From assembly GCF_001625595.1 (NCBI RefSeq), contig NZ_AUXT01000146.1:1-64000 (forward strand): a DNA stretch of 64,000 nucleotides, read 5' to 3'. Of this stretch, positions 38,950 through 48,258 are shown in pieces (the first letter of the stretch is position 1; each line of letters starts with the position of its first letter). Under the pieces are notes generated by a model. It saw nothing but the letters and a program-made list of their open reading frames with translations, ran no database searches and was not told where the DNA came from. Made by a program: the position numbers and the translations under genes. The DNA comes from Pseudoalteromonas luteoviolacea NCIMB 1942. GTDB taxonomy: Bacteria; Pseudomonadota; Gammaproteobacteria; Enterobacterales; Alteromonadaceae.

Positions 38950-39581
38950 TGAAAGAAAATTCAAGTTCACAATCAAAAAAAGCTCATGTTCGTAAAGAAA
39001 TTCGTGTTGAGGTCAGGAAATGTAGAAACAAACTAGATGAAAATTTTCAAACCCAAGCTGAACTTGACCTATGCATGAATTTTATTCAACACGAAAAACC
39101 GCCTTGCAACGCCGCTATTGGCATCTATTTACCCAATGACGGAGAAGTAAGAACAAACCTTTTAATTCAAAGACTTTGGAGAGATAATCATCACGTATAC
39201 CTACCTGTAATACACCCTTTTAGCGGCACTCATTTGCTCTTTCAAAAATATGAGAAAAACTCAACCATGAAAGAGAATCGCTATGCTATCTTAGAACCTA
39301 AATTAGATTGCAGTGAAATCTGCCCAATTGCGCAGCTCGATATCTTATTCATGCCACTCGTGGCTTTTGATGATAATGGAAATCGACTCGGAATGGGAGG
39401 TGGTTACTATGATAGGACGTTGGCGACTTATTATGCTCAAAGCTGGTCAAAACCAAAATTAATCGGGCTTGCTCATGACTGCCAAAAAGTGAATGAGCTC
39501 CCCATTGAAGCTTGGGATGTACCATTGCCAGCCATTCTAACACCAACAAATTTCTATCAATGGCCAAGCCATCAAAAATGA
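38949..39581 (+). CDS. 5-formyltetrahydrofolate cyclo-ligase
   Basis: ATP-dependent enzyme converting 5-formyl-THF to 5,10-methenyl-THF (family also known as MTHFS, YgfA or Fau). The 210-residue protein has N-terminal basic residues (KEIRVEVRKCRNKL), IGIYLPNDGEVRT in the middle, the signature LVAFDDNGNRLGMGGGYYDRTL and LIGLAHDCQ towards the end. In E. coli the orthologue lies near rpiA and serA, as here. It shares its start with the last base of the preceding gene. Confidence 0.93.
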   Translation: MKENSSSQSKKAHVRKEIRVEVRKCRNKLDENFQTQAELDLCMNFIQHEKPPCNAAIGIYLPNDGEVRTNLLIQRLWRDNHHVYLPVIHPFSGTHLLFQKYEKNSTMKENRYAILEPKLDCSEICPIAQLDILFMPLVAFDDNGNRLGMGGGYYDRTLATYYAQSWSKPKLIGLAHDCQKVNELPIEAWDVPLPAILTPTNFYQWPSHQK

Positions 39582-39679
39582 CTAAAAAATAGCACATGCT
39601 TTCGGCCTTTATTGACATGCAATTTAAGTGTTTAAGCGTATAATCCCCTCTTAATTAAGTACAAAAAAGTGATTACGTT

Positions 39680-40333
39680 ATGACACAAGATGAAATGAAA
39701 AAAGCGGCAGCATGGGCTGCACTCGAGCACGTCAACGAAAATACAATTGTTGGAGTCGGTACCGGTTCAACTGTAAATCATTTTATTGATGCGCTAGGCA
39801 GTATTAAAGATGACATCAAAGGTGCAGTTTCTAGTTCTGAAGCATCGACTGAGAAACTGAAAGCGCTTGGTATTGAAGTATATGAATTAAATGATGTTGC
39901 TCAGCTAGACGTTTATGTGGATGGTGCAGATGAAATAAATCCACAAGGCCATATGATAAAAGGCGGTGGTGCAGCATTGACTCGAGAAAAAATCGTTGCC
40001 GCTGTTGCAGAAAAGTTTGTCTGTATTGTCGATGAAAGTAAGCATGTAGATACATTAGGTACTTTCCCATTGCCAGTAGAGGTTATTCCTATGGCACGCA
40101 GCTATGTTGCGCGAGAACTACTAAAGCTTGGTGGTGATCCGGTTTATCGACAAGGTGTAATTACCGACAATGGCAACGTCATTTTAGATGTACATGGGTT
40201 AAACATCACTGAGCCAGAAGCACTAGAAGAACAAATAAATCAAATCGTAGGTGTTGTTACCAACGGACTGTTTGCTCACCGTGGTGCCAACACTGTTATT
40301 ACTGGGACTCCGCAAGGTCCGCAAACTAGGTAA
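39680..40333 (+). CDS. rpiA: Ribose-5-phosphate isomerase A
   Basis: Interconverts ribose-5-phosphate and ribulose-5-phosphate. The 217-residue protein has [32 protein letters not shown], the phosphate- and catalytic-site [29 protein letters not shown], and the C-terminal [23 protein letters not shown] at 39639-39644 with a TTGACA 21 bases before it may be its promoter, though the spacing is long. serA follows 12 bases later. Confidence 0.97.
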   Translation: MTQDEMKKAAAWAALEHVNENTIVGVGTGSTVNHFIDALGSIKDDIKGAVSSSEASTEKLKALGIEVYELNDVAQLDVYVDGADEINPQGHMIKGGGAALTREKIVAAVAEKFVCIVDESKHVDTLGTFPLPVEVIPMARSYVARELLKLGGDPVYRQGVITDNGNVILDVHGLNITEPEALEEQINQIVGVVTNGLFAHRGANTVITGTPQGPQTR

Positions 40334-40345
40334 CAGGAATGAGTC

Positions 40346-41575
40346 ATGAGTAAGGTATCTTTGTCAAAAGATAAAATCAGAATTTTATTGTTAGAGGGCG
40401 TGCACCAAAGCGCCGTTGAAACGCTAAAGCGCAATGGGTATAGCAATATTGAATACCTCAAGACATCGCTACCTGAAAATGAACTTATTGAGCGGATCCG
40501 CCAAGTCCATTTCATCGGGATCCGCTCCCGTACTCACCTCTCTGAGAATGTTCTAAACGCAGCAGAAAAATTAGTGGCTATAGGCTGCTTCTGTATCGGC
40601 ACGAATCAAGTTGACTTAGACTCAGCAAAGCGCAAAGGAATTGCTGTTTTTAATGCGCCTTTTTCAAATACTCGCTCGGTTGCAGAGCTCGTACTCGGCG
40701 AGATTTTACTGTTATTTCGTGGCATTCCGAAACGAAACGCAATGGCGCACAGAGGCAAGTGGTTAAAATCAGCAATAGGCTCATATGAAGCAAGGGGCAA
40801 AACATTAGGTATTATTGGCTACGGGCATATCGGTACTCAGCTTGGTATCATGGCTGAAAATATCGGTATGAAGGTAGAGTTTTATGATATCGAAGATAAG
40901 TTAACTCTAGGTAACGCCCAACAAGTGCAAAACCTTACGCAGCTGCTTCAACGCGCAGATGTTATAAGTCTTCATGTTCCAGAAACACCCCAAACTAAAA
41001 ACCTCATTGGTATGGCCGAAATTGAGGTTATGAAGCAAGGTGCAATCTTAATAAATGCATCTAGAGGCACGGTTGTAGATATCGATGCGCTCGCAGAAGC
41101 CTTACAGCACGAAAAACTGGCTGGCGCTGCAATTGATGTTTTTCCTGTCGAGCCAAAATCTAATGATGAAGAGTTTGTTTCTCCATTAAGAGAGTTTGAT
41201 AACGTCATTCTAACGCCACACGTAGGTGGCTCTACCCAAGAAGCGCAGGAAAACATCGGTATCGAGGTTGCTGGCAAGCTCACTAAATACTCTGATAATG
41301 GTTCAACAGTAACTGCTGTAAACTTCCCAGAGGTTTCGTTGCCAGAGTTATCAAATCGTAGCCGACTACTTCATGTGCACGAAAATAGACCTGGCGTGCT
41401 GACCCAAATTAACCAAGCATTTGCCCAGCACGGTATTAATATAGCAGCTCAGTATCTACAAACAGACGATTGTATTGGTTACGTAGTGATTGACGTAGAC
41501 AGCGACCACTCCGAAGTTGCGCTAAAAGAATTAAGCGCTGTTGAAGGTACAATAAGGGCTAGGATTCTACATTAA
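40346..41575 (+). CDS. serA: D-3-phosphoglycerate dehydrogenase
   Basis: First enzyme of serine synthesis. The 409-residue protein has the E. coli-type layout: the substrate domain (IRSRTHLSENVL, AIGCFCIGTNQVDL), the NAD domain with GKTLGIIGYGHIGTQLGIMAE and the catalytic His in LTPHVGGSTQEAQENIG, and the C-terminal ACT domain (HVHENRPGVLTQINQAFAQHGINIAAQYL) that binds serine for feedback inhibition. It is 12 bases downstream of rpiA; a strong terminator follows. Confidence 0.97.
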   Translation: MSKVSLSKDKIRILLLEGVHQSAVETLKRNGYSNIEYLKTSLPENELIERIRQVHFIGIRSRTHLSENVLNAAEKLVAIGCFCIGTNQVDLDSAKRKGIAVFNAPFSNTRSVAELVLGEILLLFRGIPKRNAMAHRGKWLKSAIGSYEARGKTLGIIGYGHIGTQLGIMAENIGMKVEFYDIEDKLTLGNAQQVQNLTQLLQRADVISLHVPETPQTKNLIGMAEIEVMKQGAILINASRGTVVDIDALAEALQHEKLAGAAIDVFPVEPKSNDEEFVSPLREFDNVILTPHVGGSTQEAQENIGIEVAGKLTKYSDNGSTVTAVNFPEVSLPELSNRSRLLHVHENRPGVLTQINQAFAQHGINIAAQYLQTDDCIGYVVIDVDSDHSEVALKELSAVEGTIRARILH

Positions 41576-41597
41576 TTACAGCTTAATAATCGACTTT

Positions 41598-41624
41598 GAA
41601 AAACCGGCCTTCGCCGGTTTTTTG
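41598..41624 (+). terminator. Terminator after serA
   Basis: Stem AAAACCGGC / GCCGGTTTT with a short CTTC loop and a run of T. Confidence 0.92.
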
Positions 41625-41642
41625 TACTGGAGATCGCGTCAA

Positions 41643-41673
41643 TAAAAAAGCAGCTTATAAAGCTGCTTTTAAC
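41643..41673 (-). terminator. Terminator after mdh
   Basis: Stem AAAAGCAGCTT / AAGCTGCTTTT; in the leftward direction it is followed by a T-rich tail ending the mdh transcript. Confidence 0.88.
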
Positions 41674-41695
41674 AATCTCAGGTGTCATTCAGGCA

Positions 41696-42631
41696 TTAAG
41701 CCATGAAGTCAACGCCTTCTTTGATATCTTTTTCAAGTGTTGCAAGCATATCATCTTTTGCTTTTTGCTCAAACGCACTTAGTTCACCGTAAGGTAGAAG
41801 CTCTTCTACACCGTTTTTACCTAGGCGAATTGGTTGCGCGAAGAACTCTGCATCACCAGTGTTACCTTCAACGTATGCGTACTCTAGTACATTTTCTTCA
41901 CCTTGAAGACCTTTAACTAGAGAGAAGCAGAAACGTGCTGCTGCGGCACCCATTGAAAGTGTAGCTGAACCGCCACCCGCTTTCGCTTCAACAACTTCAG
42001 TACCAGCGTTTTGAATACGCTTAGTAAGAGAAGCAACTTCTTCGTCAGTGAACTCAACACCTTCAACTTGTGAAAGTAAAGGTAGGATAGTTGTACCAGA
42101 GTGACCACCTATAACCGGAATTTTCACTTCTGAAACGTCAAGACCTTTAAGCTCTGCAATGAAAGTCTCAGCACGAATAACGTCAAGTGTTGTTACACCG
42201 AATACGCGAGCAGCGTCATAAGTACCTGCTTTTTTGAATACTTCGCGAACGATTGGAACAGTGCCGTTTACCGGGTTTGTAATGATACCAACAAACGCCT
42301 TAGGACAGTTTTTAACGATACCTTCAGCTAGAGTTCTAACAATGCTCGCATTTACATTGAATAGATCCGCACGGTCCATACCAGGCTTACGTGGCATACC
42401 AGCCGGGATCAATACGATATCAGCACCAGCTAGAGCAGGGTCTAAATCGTCTTTACCGTAACCCGCTACTTTAACAGCAGTTGGGATGTGAGAAAGATCC
42501 ACTGCAACACCAGGAACAACAGGTGCAACATCATATAGTGCTAGCTCAGAGCCCGCAGGTAAACCGTTTTTAAGCAAAAGTGATAACGCTTGACCGATAC
42601 CACCAGCGGCACCTAATACAGCAACTTTCAT
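41696..42631 (-). CDS. mdh: Malate dehydrogenase (NAD, LDH/MDH family)
   Basis: TCA cycle enzyme interconverting malate and oxaloacetate. The ATG at 42631 with GGAG upstream gives [20 protein letters not shown] and 311 residues, like E. coli MDH; the open frame further upstream is translated leader DNA. The Rossmann motif is GAAGGIGQ. Substrate-binding Arg residues are in [10 protein letters not shown], and the catalytic His is in [14 protein letters not shown]. The gene is divergent from argR across 242 bases, the conserved gammaproteobacterial mdh/argR arrangement. Confidence 0.97.
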   Translation of the reverse strand: MKVAVLGAAGGIGQALSLLLKNGLPAGSELALYDVAPVVPGVAVDLSHIPTAVKVAGYGKDDLDPALAGADIVLIPAGMPRKPGMDRADLFNVNASIVRTLAEGIVKNCPKAFVGIITNPVNGTVPIVREVFKKAGTYDAARVFGVTTLDVIRAETFIAELKGLDVSEVKIPVIGGHSGTTILPLLSQVEGVEFTDEEVASLTKRIQNAGTEVVEAKAGGGSATLSMGAAAARFCFSLVKGLQGEENVLEYAYVEGNTGDAEFFAQPIRLGKNGVEELLPYGELSAFEQKAKDDMLATLEKDIKEGVDFMA

Positions 42632-42873
42632 TATAATTCTCCATATATTGAAGGTAGGAATTTTGTGTGCTGTAAAGATAATGAAAAGCGCGAGCAAAGA
42701 CAAATTTATCCGCGTTATTTTCGAGATTTTTTCGACTATAGTTGTAAACAACGGAAAACTGTTAAGCAAATTCACTTTACGATACAGCATGAAAATTACT
42801 CTGGCGTGAAAATTTGGGTAACGGTGTCGATTTGTGTAAAATCGACTAACCAAACAAGAAAGAAGAGATGTAT

Positions 42874-43341
42874 ATGCAAGCGCAAGAGAAACAAGAAGCT
42901 TTAGTTAGAGCCTTTAAAGCCTTATTAAGAGAAGAAAACTTTGGTTCTCAAGGCGAAATCGTTGATGCACTCAAAGATCAAGGCTTTGATAATGTTAGTC
43001 AAAGTAAAGTTTCGCGCATGTTAAGTAAGTTTGGCGCTGTTCGTACTCGTAATGCAAAACAAGAAATGGTTTATTGCCTTCCTGCCGAAATGGGAGTACC
43101 GACAGCAAAAAGCCCATTGCGACAACTGGTTATCGATATCATGCATAATGAAATGATGATTATTATCCGCACCAGCCCGGGGGCTGCACAACTTATAGCG
43201 AGACTGCTAGATTCGCTGGGTAGTGCTGATGGAGTACTGGGTACTATTGCTGGGGATGACACAATTTTTATTGCACCAGCTAAAATTTCAGAGATTGATG
43301 CCACGCTTGAAAAAGTTAAAACGCTGTTTGACAACGTGTAA
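42874..43341 (+). CDS. argR: Arginine repressor
   Basis: Hexameric regulator of arginine metabolism using arginine as co-repressor. The ATG at 42874 aligns exactly with E. coli ArgR and leaves GAG at a proper distance; an ATG six bases earlier sits too close to it. The 155-residue protein has an N-terminal winged helix ([38 protein letters not shown]) and the arginine-binding core ([22 protein letters not shown] sequence, [13 protein letters not shown] with the paired Asp). No ARG box was clear in the shared upstream region. Confidence 0.97.
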   Translation: MQAQEKQEALVRAFKALLREENFGSQGEIVDALKDQGFDNVSQSKVSRMLSKFGAVRTRNAKQEMVYCLPAEMGVPTAKSPLRQLVIDIMHNEMMIIIRTSPGAAQLIARLLDSLGSADGVLGTIAGDDTIFIAPAKISEIDATLEKVKTLFDNV

Positions 43342-43344
43342 GCA

Positions 43345-44271
43345 TTAACCTTCTATATTCTGCGCCATCTGACTTAAAAACTGGAGTGATGGCGCGAAAA
43401 AAGCGGCTCCCATATCGGCTTCTGAATAGTCTAGTAATGGGTCATAGCACTCTTGGCCGGACAACAGTCCAAAACGACTCATCAGCACCGTTTCGAAGGC
43501 GTTTCCGTGTGCTGAGCAACTTAAACTAATACTTCCCTGCTCAAATACATCTCCAAACGGCATACTCTGATCGAGTAATAAAACCAATCCATTTGCGTCT
43601 TTGATCTCTACTCTACTTGCATGGCTAAAGGCAACTTTTGGCTCGATCAGGTGATTGTCTAGTCGTGTTCGGCCCATAAGAGTTTCTTGATCCGTAACCG
43701 GTAACTGCTGCCAACGCGCTAAGTCAAACTTTACACGTTGAATGTGAATATAACTGCCCTGATGATCAAGCCCTTGTGGGCTGTCTACTAACGCAACTTG
43801 CCTTTTAAAGCGACCATGAGGAGTCTCACTGCCATAAATAAAGCCATTAAAATTGCGCCCATCCAAAAACCGAAAGCCGCGCACATGGGCTACTAGCTCA
43901 ACATACCCTGAAAGCATATGAATAACACTTTGTGCAAATAAGTGGTTCACATCTTCTCGGTCTGAACGAATCACATACAATAGATCAAATGGTTGACTGT
44001 GAATTAGGTGTTCGGATGACTTTATGTGCGGGAAGCTTTTTAATTCTGGAGGAATAAATTCAGGGTAAATGTGTGGCCAATATTGCGCTCCTACTGCAAC
44101 AAAGCTGCTTAACATCGACTCCGAAAAGCGATCACTGAGCTCGTCTTGAAGCCGCCCAACCTGCGCCAACGTAGCCCTAACAGCCTCATCTTGGCCTTCA
44201 AGTACGTTGAAAAATAAGTGTAAACCATGCAAATTTGCTTCTGCACATACGCCAGATTGAGGCTGAGCCAT
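43345..44271 (-). CDS. YfeX-like DyP-type peroxidase homologue lacking distal catalytic residues
   Basis: This 308-residue protein follows the YfeX/DyP-B family along its length (SGVCAEANLHGLHLFF, HVRGFRFLDGRN, IGRT-like MGRTRLDN, FFAPSLQFLSQM). The proximal haem-ligand His is kept in FSHASRVEIKD (His217). The catalytic Asp of the GFVDGTENP motif is Tyr146 in GFIYGSETP. The distal Arg of the RQSLPYG motif is Asp234 in LDQSMPFG. Peroxidase activity should therefore be poor or absent, while haem binding may remain. It is the last gene of the fbpABC iron operon, 26 bases after fbpC, so a haem- or iron-handling role is plausible. Residue matches are by eye against remembered E. coli YfeX. Confidence 0.85.
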   Translation of the reverse strand: MAQPQSGVCAEANLHGLHLFFNVLEGQDEAVRATLAQVGRLQDELSDRFSESMLSSFVAVGAQYWPHIYPEFIPPELKSFPHIKSSEHLIHSQPFDLLYVIRSDREDVNHLFAQSVIHMLSGYVELVAHVRGFRFLDGRNFNGFIYGSETPHGRFKRQVALVDSPQGLDHQGSYIHIQRVKFDLARWQQLPVTDQETLMGRTRLDNHLIEPKVAFSHASRVEIKDANGLVLLLDQSMPFGDVFEQGSISLSCSAHGNAFETVLMSRFGLLSGQECYDPLLDYSEADMGAAFFAPSLQFLSQMAQNIEG

Positions 44272-44297
44272 CGCTTTTCCCTATTTACTATTCACTC

Positions 44298-45329
44298 TTA
44301 AGAAAAGAAATTTACCGCATGAGGCTTAATTTTTAAAGAGATCGGTTTAGACAAATCCAGTGGTTTGTCTGCTGGCTTGGCAATTTCGAGTTGTTGCCCT
44401 TGTAGCTCTACCGCATATAGGTACTCTGTGCCAACAAAACGTTCCTGATTCACCTTTACATCCCCCGCATCCGTATTAAATAACTCTATATTACTGGGAC
44501 GAACAAAAATTTTGCCTTGATCTTGAGATTTAGACTGCTCAGTTAACGAATTCACTAACCCAAAGCTTGTCTGAAAACTATCATTGCCAGATGGCTTTGC
44601 ATCTAAATATACTCCCTGCCCCAAAAACTCGGCAACGACTTTACTCTTTGGCGTTTGAAACAACTCCGTAGGACAGCCTAGTTGCTCAATTTTACCTTTG
44701 TGCATAATGGCTAATCGATCTGAAAAAGCAAACGCTTCATCCTTAGAGTGACTAACGAAAATTGCAGAAACCTTTTGGTCTTTGATAATGCTGCGAATAT
44801 CACTTATCAACTGAAAACGTACTTGTGCATCAATGTTTGAGAAAGGCTCATCTAACAGCAAAAGGTTTGGCCTGTAAGCCAAAGCTCTGGCGATCGCAAC
44901 GCGCTGCTGCTGGCCACCAGACAACTCATGAGGATAGCGCTTGCCAAAATCACTTAGGAGCACCAATTCAAGCATTTCATCAACGCGAGCTTGTCTTTCG
45001 GCGCGGCTCAACTTCCCCAGTCCAAAAGCAATATTTTGAGTCACCGTCAAATGCGGAAACAAAGCATAATCTTGAAACATCATGCCTACGTTTCTATTTT
45101 GAGGTGGCACACACACGCCTTTACTATTTACGCACATGGAGCCGATATGAATTGCACCGTTTTGAGGTTTAAGGAGTCCTGCAATTGCTTTTAAGGTGGT
45201 TGTTTTTCCACAACCACTCGAACCTAGCAAGCAAACTATTTCATTCTCTTTAACTTGTAGGTCTAAGTCGTCAATTACGACATGGCCATCGTAACTATAT
45301 TGTAGGGATTCAATAGATAAACTGTACAT
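44298..45329 (-). CDS. fbpC: Fe(III) ABC importer, ATPase subunit
   Basis: A 343-residue ABC ATPase of the FbpC/PotA-like group. It has Walker A LGSSGCGKTT, signature LSGGQQQRVAIARAL, Walker B NLLLLDEPFSNID and a switch His in FVSHSKDEA. The C-terminal TOBE-like regulatory region contains IFVRPSNIELF and ends near KPHAVNFF. Energises the permease encoded upstream. It overlaps fbpB by one base, and the YfeX-like gene follows. Confidence 0.92.
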   Translation of the reverse strand: MYSLSIESLQYSYDGHVVIDDLDLQVKENEIVCLLGSSGCGKTTTLKAIAGLLKPQNGAIHIGSMCVNSKGVCVPPQNRNVGMMFQDYALFPHLTVTQNIAFGLGKLSRAERQARVDEMLELVLLSDFGKRYPHELSGGQQQRVAIARALAYRPNLLLLDEPFSNIDAQVRFQLISDIRSIIKDQKVSAIFVSHSKDEAFAFSDRLAIMHKGKIEQLGCPTELFQTPKSKVVAEFLGQGVYLDAKPSGNDSFQTSFGLVNSLTEQSKSQDQGKIFVRPSNIELFNTDAGDVKVNQERFVGTEYLYAVELQGQQLEIAKPADKPLDLSKPISLKIKPHAVNFFS

Positions 45330-46960
45330 TATTTCTGCTGTTCCATGGAGCGATTGACTAAATACAAGGGCATTAATCCTACTAATACGATGAATAGGGC
45401 TGAGATGGAAGCAAGTTCTAATTGTTCATCACTCACAAACTGAAAAACATGCGTTGCCAAGGTCTCAAAGTTAAAGGGACGGAGCAATAAAGCCGCTGGT
45501 AGCTCTTTCATACATTCAATAAATACTAATAGACCTGCGGTTAAAATCCCACGTTTGAGCAGAGGAACATGCACACGACCTAACGTTTGTAAGTTGTTCT
45601 TACCTAAAGAGGCACTCGCCATATCAATACTTGGACTGATCCTAACAAAGCTTGCCTCTACAGCGCCGTGCGCAATCGCATAAAAGCGCACAACATAGGC
45701 AAAAACCATAGCAAAAATAGTACCGCTGAGTAACAAACCTGGCTCAAAGCCTGTTCCACTGAACCAGCGATTCAGATAGTCATCAAATAATGTCAGCGGC
45801 AATAGGACTGCTATCGCCAAAACCGTACCCGGTAAGGCATACCCCATACTAGAGACCTTGCCTGGTAAGCTTTTTGATTTTTGCTCTCCAATACGCTGAT
45901 AGAACACGACTAAGATGCTAAACAAAATAGCGATAACACTCACATAAAAGCTGATTTTTAAGCTTTGCCATGCATAGGTAAAAAAGTCATCGTTCCACGC
46001 TTGATCAAAATAATCTATCGCGTAGCTAAACAGTATCCCCACAGGGATAAAAAATGCCACAATGAGCACTACGCAACAAAATAGCGTCGCCAACCAGCCA
46101 GCCTTACCACTGAGTTCATACAAGCAAGTATCGTTAACACTACTTTGACGCTCATGAACAACCTGGCTCTTACGACTCATTTTTTCTAAAGAGAGTGCGA
46201 CAAATAAAAATAGCAGCATAATACCGGAAATTTTAGCCGCTGCCGTCAACGAGTAATATCCTAACCAAGTATCATACACCGCTGTCGTTAACGTGCTTAC
46301 CGCGAAATAATGCACAGTTGCAAAGTCAGCCATAGTTTCCATACTGATCAGTGCTAAAGCTGCGACTATTGCACCACGCGACAAAGGAAGGCTTACTCTC
46401 AAAAAGCTTTGAAATGGAGACAGCCCCATTAACTGGCTAGCTTGAACCAGTTTAAAAGACTGTTCTCTCAATGCCGTTTTAAATATTAAATAAAGATATG
46501 GATACAGCACGAGCGCTATCATCACGATGGCACCAGGCAGAGTACGTATGTCAAAAAACCAGTAATCATCAGGGCTGGTCCAATTAAACCATTCCCGTAA
46601 TTGGATTTGTACGGGGCCGGCATAATCCAGTAGATCAGTATAAACGTAAGCAATAATGTAGGTCGGCATTGCCAAGGGAAGCATTAATGCCCACTCAAAT
46701 ATACGTTTTCCAGGAAAGTGACAATAAGCGGTCAGCCAGCCAAGTGGCAGTGCTATCAAAGCACTTAGTAGTAAAACCCCAACTATTAACCAGATCGTAT
46801 TACTGATGTAGTCCCATAGGACGGTATTCCAGAGGTGGGAGAATACTTCAGACTCTCCCTGCAAAGATTCAAATATAAGAAATGCTAGCGGGGTCGACAG
46901 GCAAATGCCTATCACCCACGCGATTAGCTGCCAGTGAGACAGATTATTTTTTAGTTGCAT
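45329..46960 (-). CDS. fbpB: Fe(III) ABC importer, fused permease
   Basis: A 543-residue permease with about twelve membrane helices in two homologous halves, as expected for FbpB/SfuB/HitB-type iron permeases. Each half has an EAA-type loop, for example QASQLMGLSPFQSFLRVSLPLSRGAIVAA in the first and MASASLGKNNLQTLGRVHVPLLKRGI in the second. Its start and end overlap fbpA and fbpC by single bases, showing a tightly coupled operon. Confidence 0.92.
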   Translation of the reverse strand: MQLKNNLSHWQLIAWVIGICLSTPLAFLIFESLQGESEVFSHLWNTVLWDYISNTIWLIVGVLLLSALIALPLGWLTAYCHFPGKRIFEWALMLPLAMPTYIIAYVYTDLLDYAGPVQIQLREWFNWTSPDDYWFFDIRTLPGAIVMIALVLYPYLYLIFKTALREQSFKLVQASQLMGLSPFQSFLRVSLPLSRGAIVAALALISMETMADFATVHYFAVSTLTTAVYDTWLGYYSLTAAAKISGIMLLFLFVALSLEKMSRKSQVVHERQSSVNDTCLYELSGKAGWLATLFCCVVLIVAFFIPVGILFSYAIDYFDQAWNDDFFTYAWQSLKISFYVSVIAILFSILVVFYQRIGEQKSKSLPGKVSSMGYALPGTVLAIAVLLPLTLFDDYLNRWFSGTGFEPGLLLSGTIFAMVFAYVVRFYAIAHGAVEASFVRISPSIDMASASLGKNNLQTLGRVHVPLLKRGILTAGLLVFIECMKELPAALLLRPFNFETLATHVFQFVSDEQLELASISALFIVLVGLMPLYLVNRSMEQQK

Positions 46961-47964
46961 TAAAGGTCAAATTTTACCTCATCAATTAGCTTTAACGCTA
47001 ATGGACGGTATTTACTAATCTCAGCAAGTGGCAAGCTGTCTTCCTTAAACGCTCCCCAAGAAGCTACCATTTTAGATAATTCGACGCCCGGCTTAACTGG
47101 GTACTCCATATTCGTCGATGCATACATATTTTGCGCCTTATTGTCCGTCATAAACTCTATGAGTTTCAAGGCATTTTCTTTATTTTTTGCATACTTTGTT
47201 AATACCACACCTGACACATTTAAGTGCGAACCTCGGTTGTTCTGATTAGGGAAATTAATGAATACCGACTCTGCCCACGACTTTTGTTTGGCATCTGTCA
47301 TCATCTTTCCGAAATAATAACTATTGCCTAATGCAACATCGCACAAACCTTCTTTCACTGCTTTCACTTGCGCGCGGTCGTTGCCTTGAGGCTTGCGTGC
47401 TAAATTGTTCTTAACACCCACCAACCAGTCTTTTGCTTCTGCTTCACCATGATGTGCAATCATCGAAGCAACTAAACCAAGGTTGTATGGGTGTTTGCCA
47501 GAGCGAGTACATATTTTCCCTTTAAACTTAGGGTCCGCTAGCTCTTCATAACTTAAAGAGTCAAGCTTGCCTAGGCGAGACTTCGATGAGTAAACGTTGC
47601 GCACACGCTTAGTTAATGCAACCCATTGCCCCTCAGGGTCTCTAAATGCAGAAGGAATATTAGACTCAACTGTTTTACTGTCAATTTTTTGCGTCAATCC
47701 TAGGTCTTCTAACTGGATCATTGCGCTGAAATTCGAAGTCAGAACTAGATCTGCACGAGAGTGTTTGCCTTCTCTTTTGACACGCTCAATCAGCCCTTTT
47801 TTAGCAAACACGACTTTTGTTTTAATACCTGTCTGCTTAGTGAAATCATCCAAAATTGGTTGAATTAAAAATGGCTGGCGGAATGAATAGATATTTACTT
47901 CATCTGCTGCGAATGCGGGTAGGCAAGTCACGGCAGTCAATAATGTGGCAATAGCTCGTTTCAT
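46960..47964 (-). CDS. fbpA: Periplasmic Fe(III)-binding protein
   Basis: This 334-residue solute-binding protein has a signal peptide (cleaved near AFAADEVNIYS, residue 20). The start at 47964 follows GGAG. The FbpA/FutA family is indicated by NIYSFRQPFLIQPILDDFTKQTGIK near the N-terminus, ADLVLTSNFSAM and the conserved double Tyr in GNSYYFGKMM, which in this family coordinates ferric iron. A Fur-like box lies immediately upstream. It is the first gene of fbpABC-yfeX-like. Confidence 0.92.
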   Translation of the reverse strand: MKRAIATLLTAVTCLPAFAADEVNIYSFRQPFLIQPILDDFTKQTGIKTKVVFAKKGLIERVKREGKHSRADLVLTSNFSAMIQLEDLGLTQKIDSKTVESNIPSAFRDPEGQWVALTKRVRNVYSSKSRLGKLDSLSYEELADPKFKGKICTRSGKHPYNLGLVASMIAHHGEAEAKDWLVGVKNNLARKPQGNDRAQVKAVKEGLCDVALGNSYYFGKMMTDAKQKSWAESVFINFPNQNNRGSHLNVSGVVLTKYAKNKENALKLIEFMTDNKAQNMYASTNMEYPVKPGVELSKMVASWGAFKEDSLPLAEISKYRPLALKLIDEVKFDL

Positions 47965-47977
47965 GAGGACTCCAAAT

Positions 47978-47996
47978 CCAAACAATTATTATTCTC
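47978..47996 (-). promoter_or_regulatory. Putative Fur box upstream of fbpA
   Basis: The minus strand reads GAGAATAATAATTGTTTGG, matching 12 of 19 positions of the consensus GATAATGATAATCATTATC. Its position 14 bases before the fbpA start would let iron-loaded Fur block the operon. Inference from motif and context only. Confidence 0.5.
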
Positions 47997-48081
47997 AGGC
48001 AATTCTAACGCGATTATGAATAAATTACAGCCCACTAATTAGCATGCCAAAGCGATTAATGTCGCTTTAAGACAATTTTTG

Positions 48082-48099
48082 TGTGCGAGATCTCTCACT
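48082..48099 (+). promoter_or_regulatory. Putative GacA/UvrY-type upstream activating site for csrB
   Basis: The near-perfect palindrome TGTGCGAGATCTCTCACT resembles the 18-bp inverted repeat used by GacA/UvrY/VarA-family regulators far upstream of Csr-type sRNA genes. It lies about 175 bases before the likely start of the GGA-rich RNA. Confidence 0.6.
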
Positions 48100-48258
48100 T
48101 TGTGAGTAGATATCTATGAAGATAGCGCTGATATTATCACCTATTTTCTGGAAACTCTTTGTTATTTAATAATTTTTAATATCACAATAGAACATAGTCT
48201 GTTTTTTATGAACTGCAACTTAATGTTCAATACCAATGACAAGACATATACTTAATCT

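Noticed and set aside
42632..42873. ARG boxes between mdh and argR
   Set aside because: Only weak partial matches to the operator consensus were seen and none forms a convincing tandem pair.
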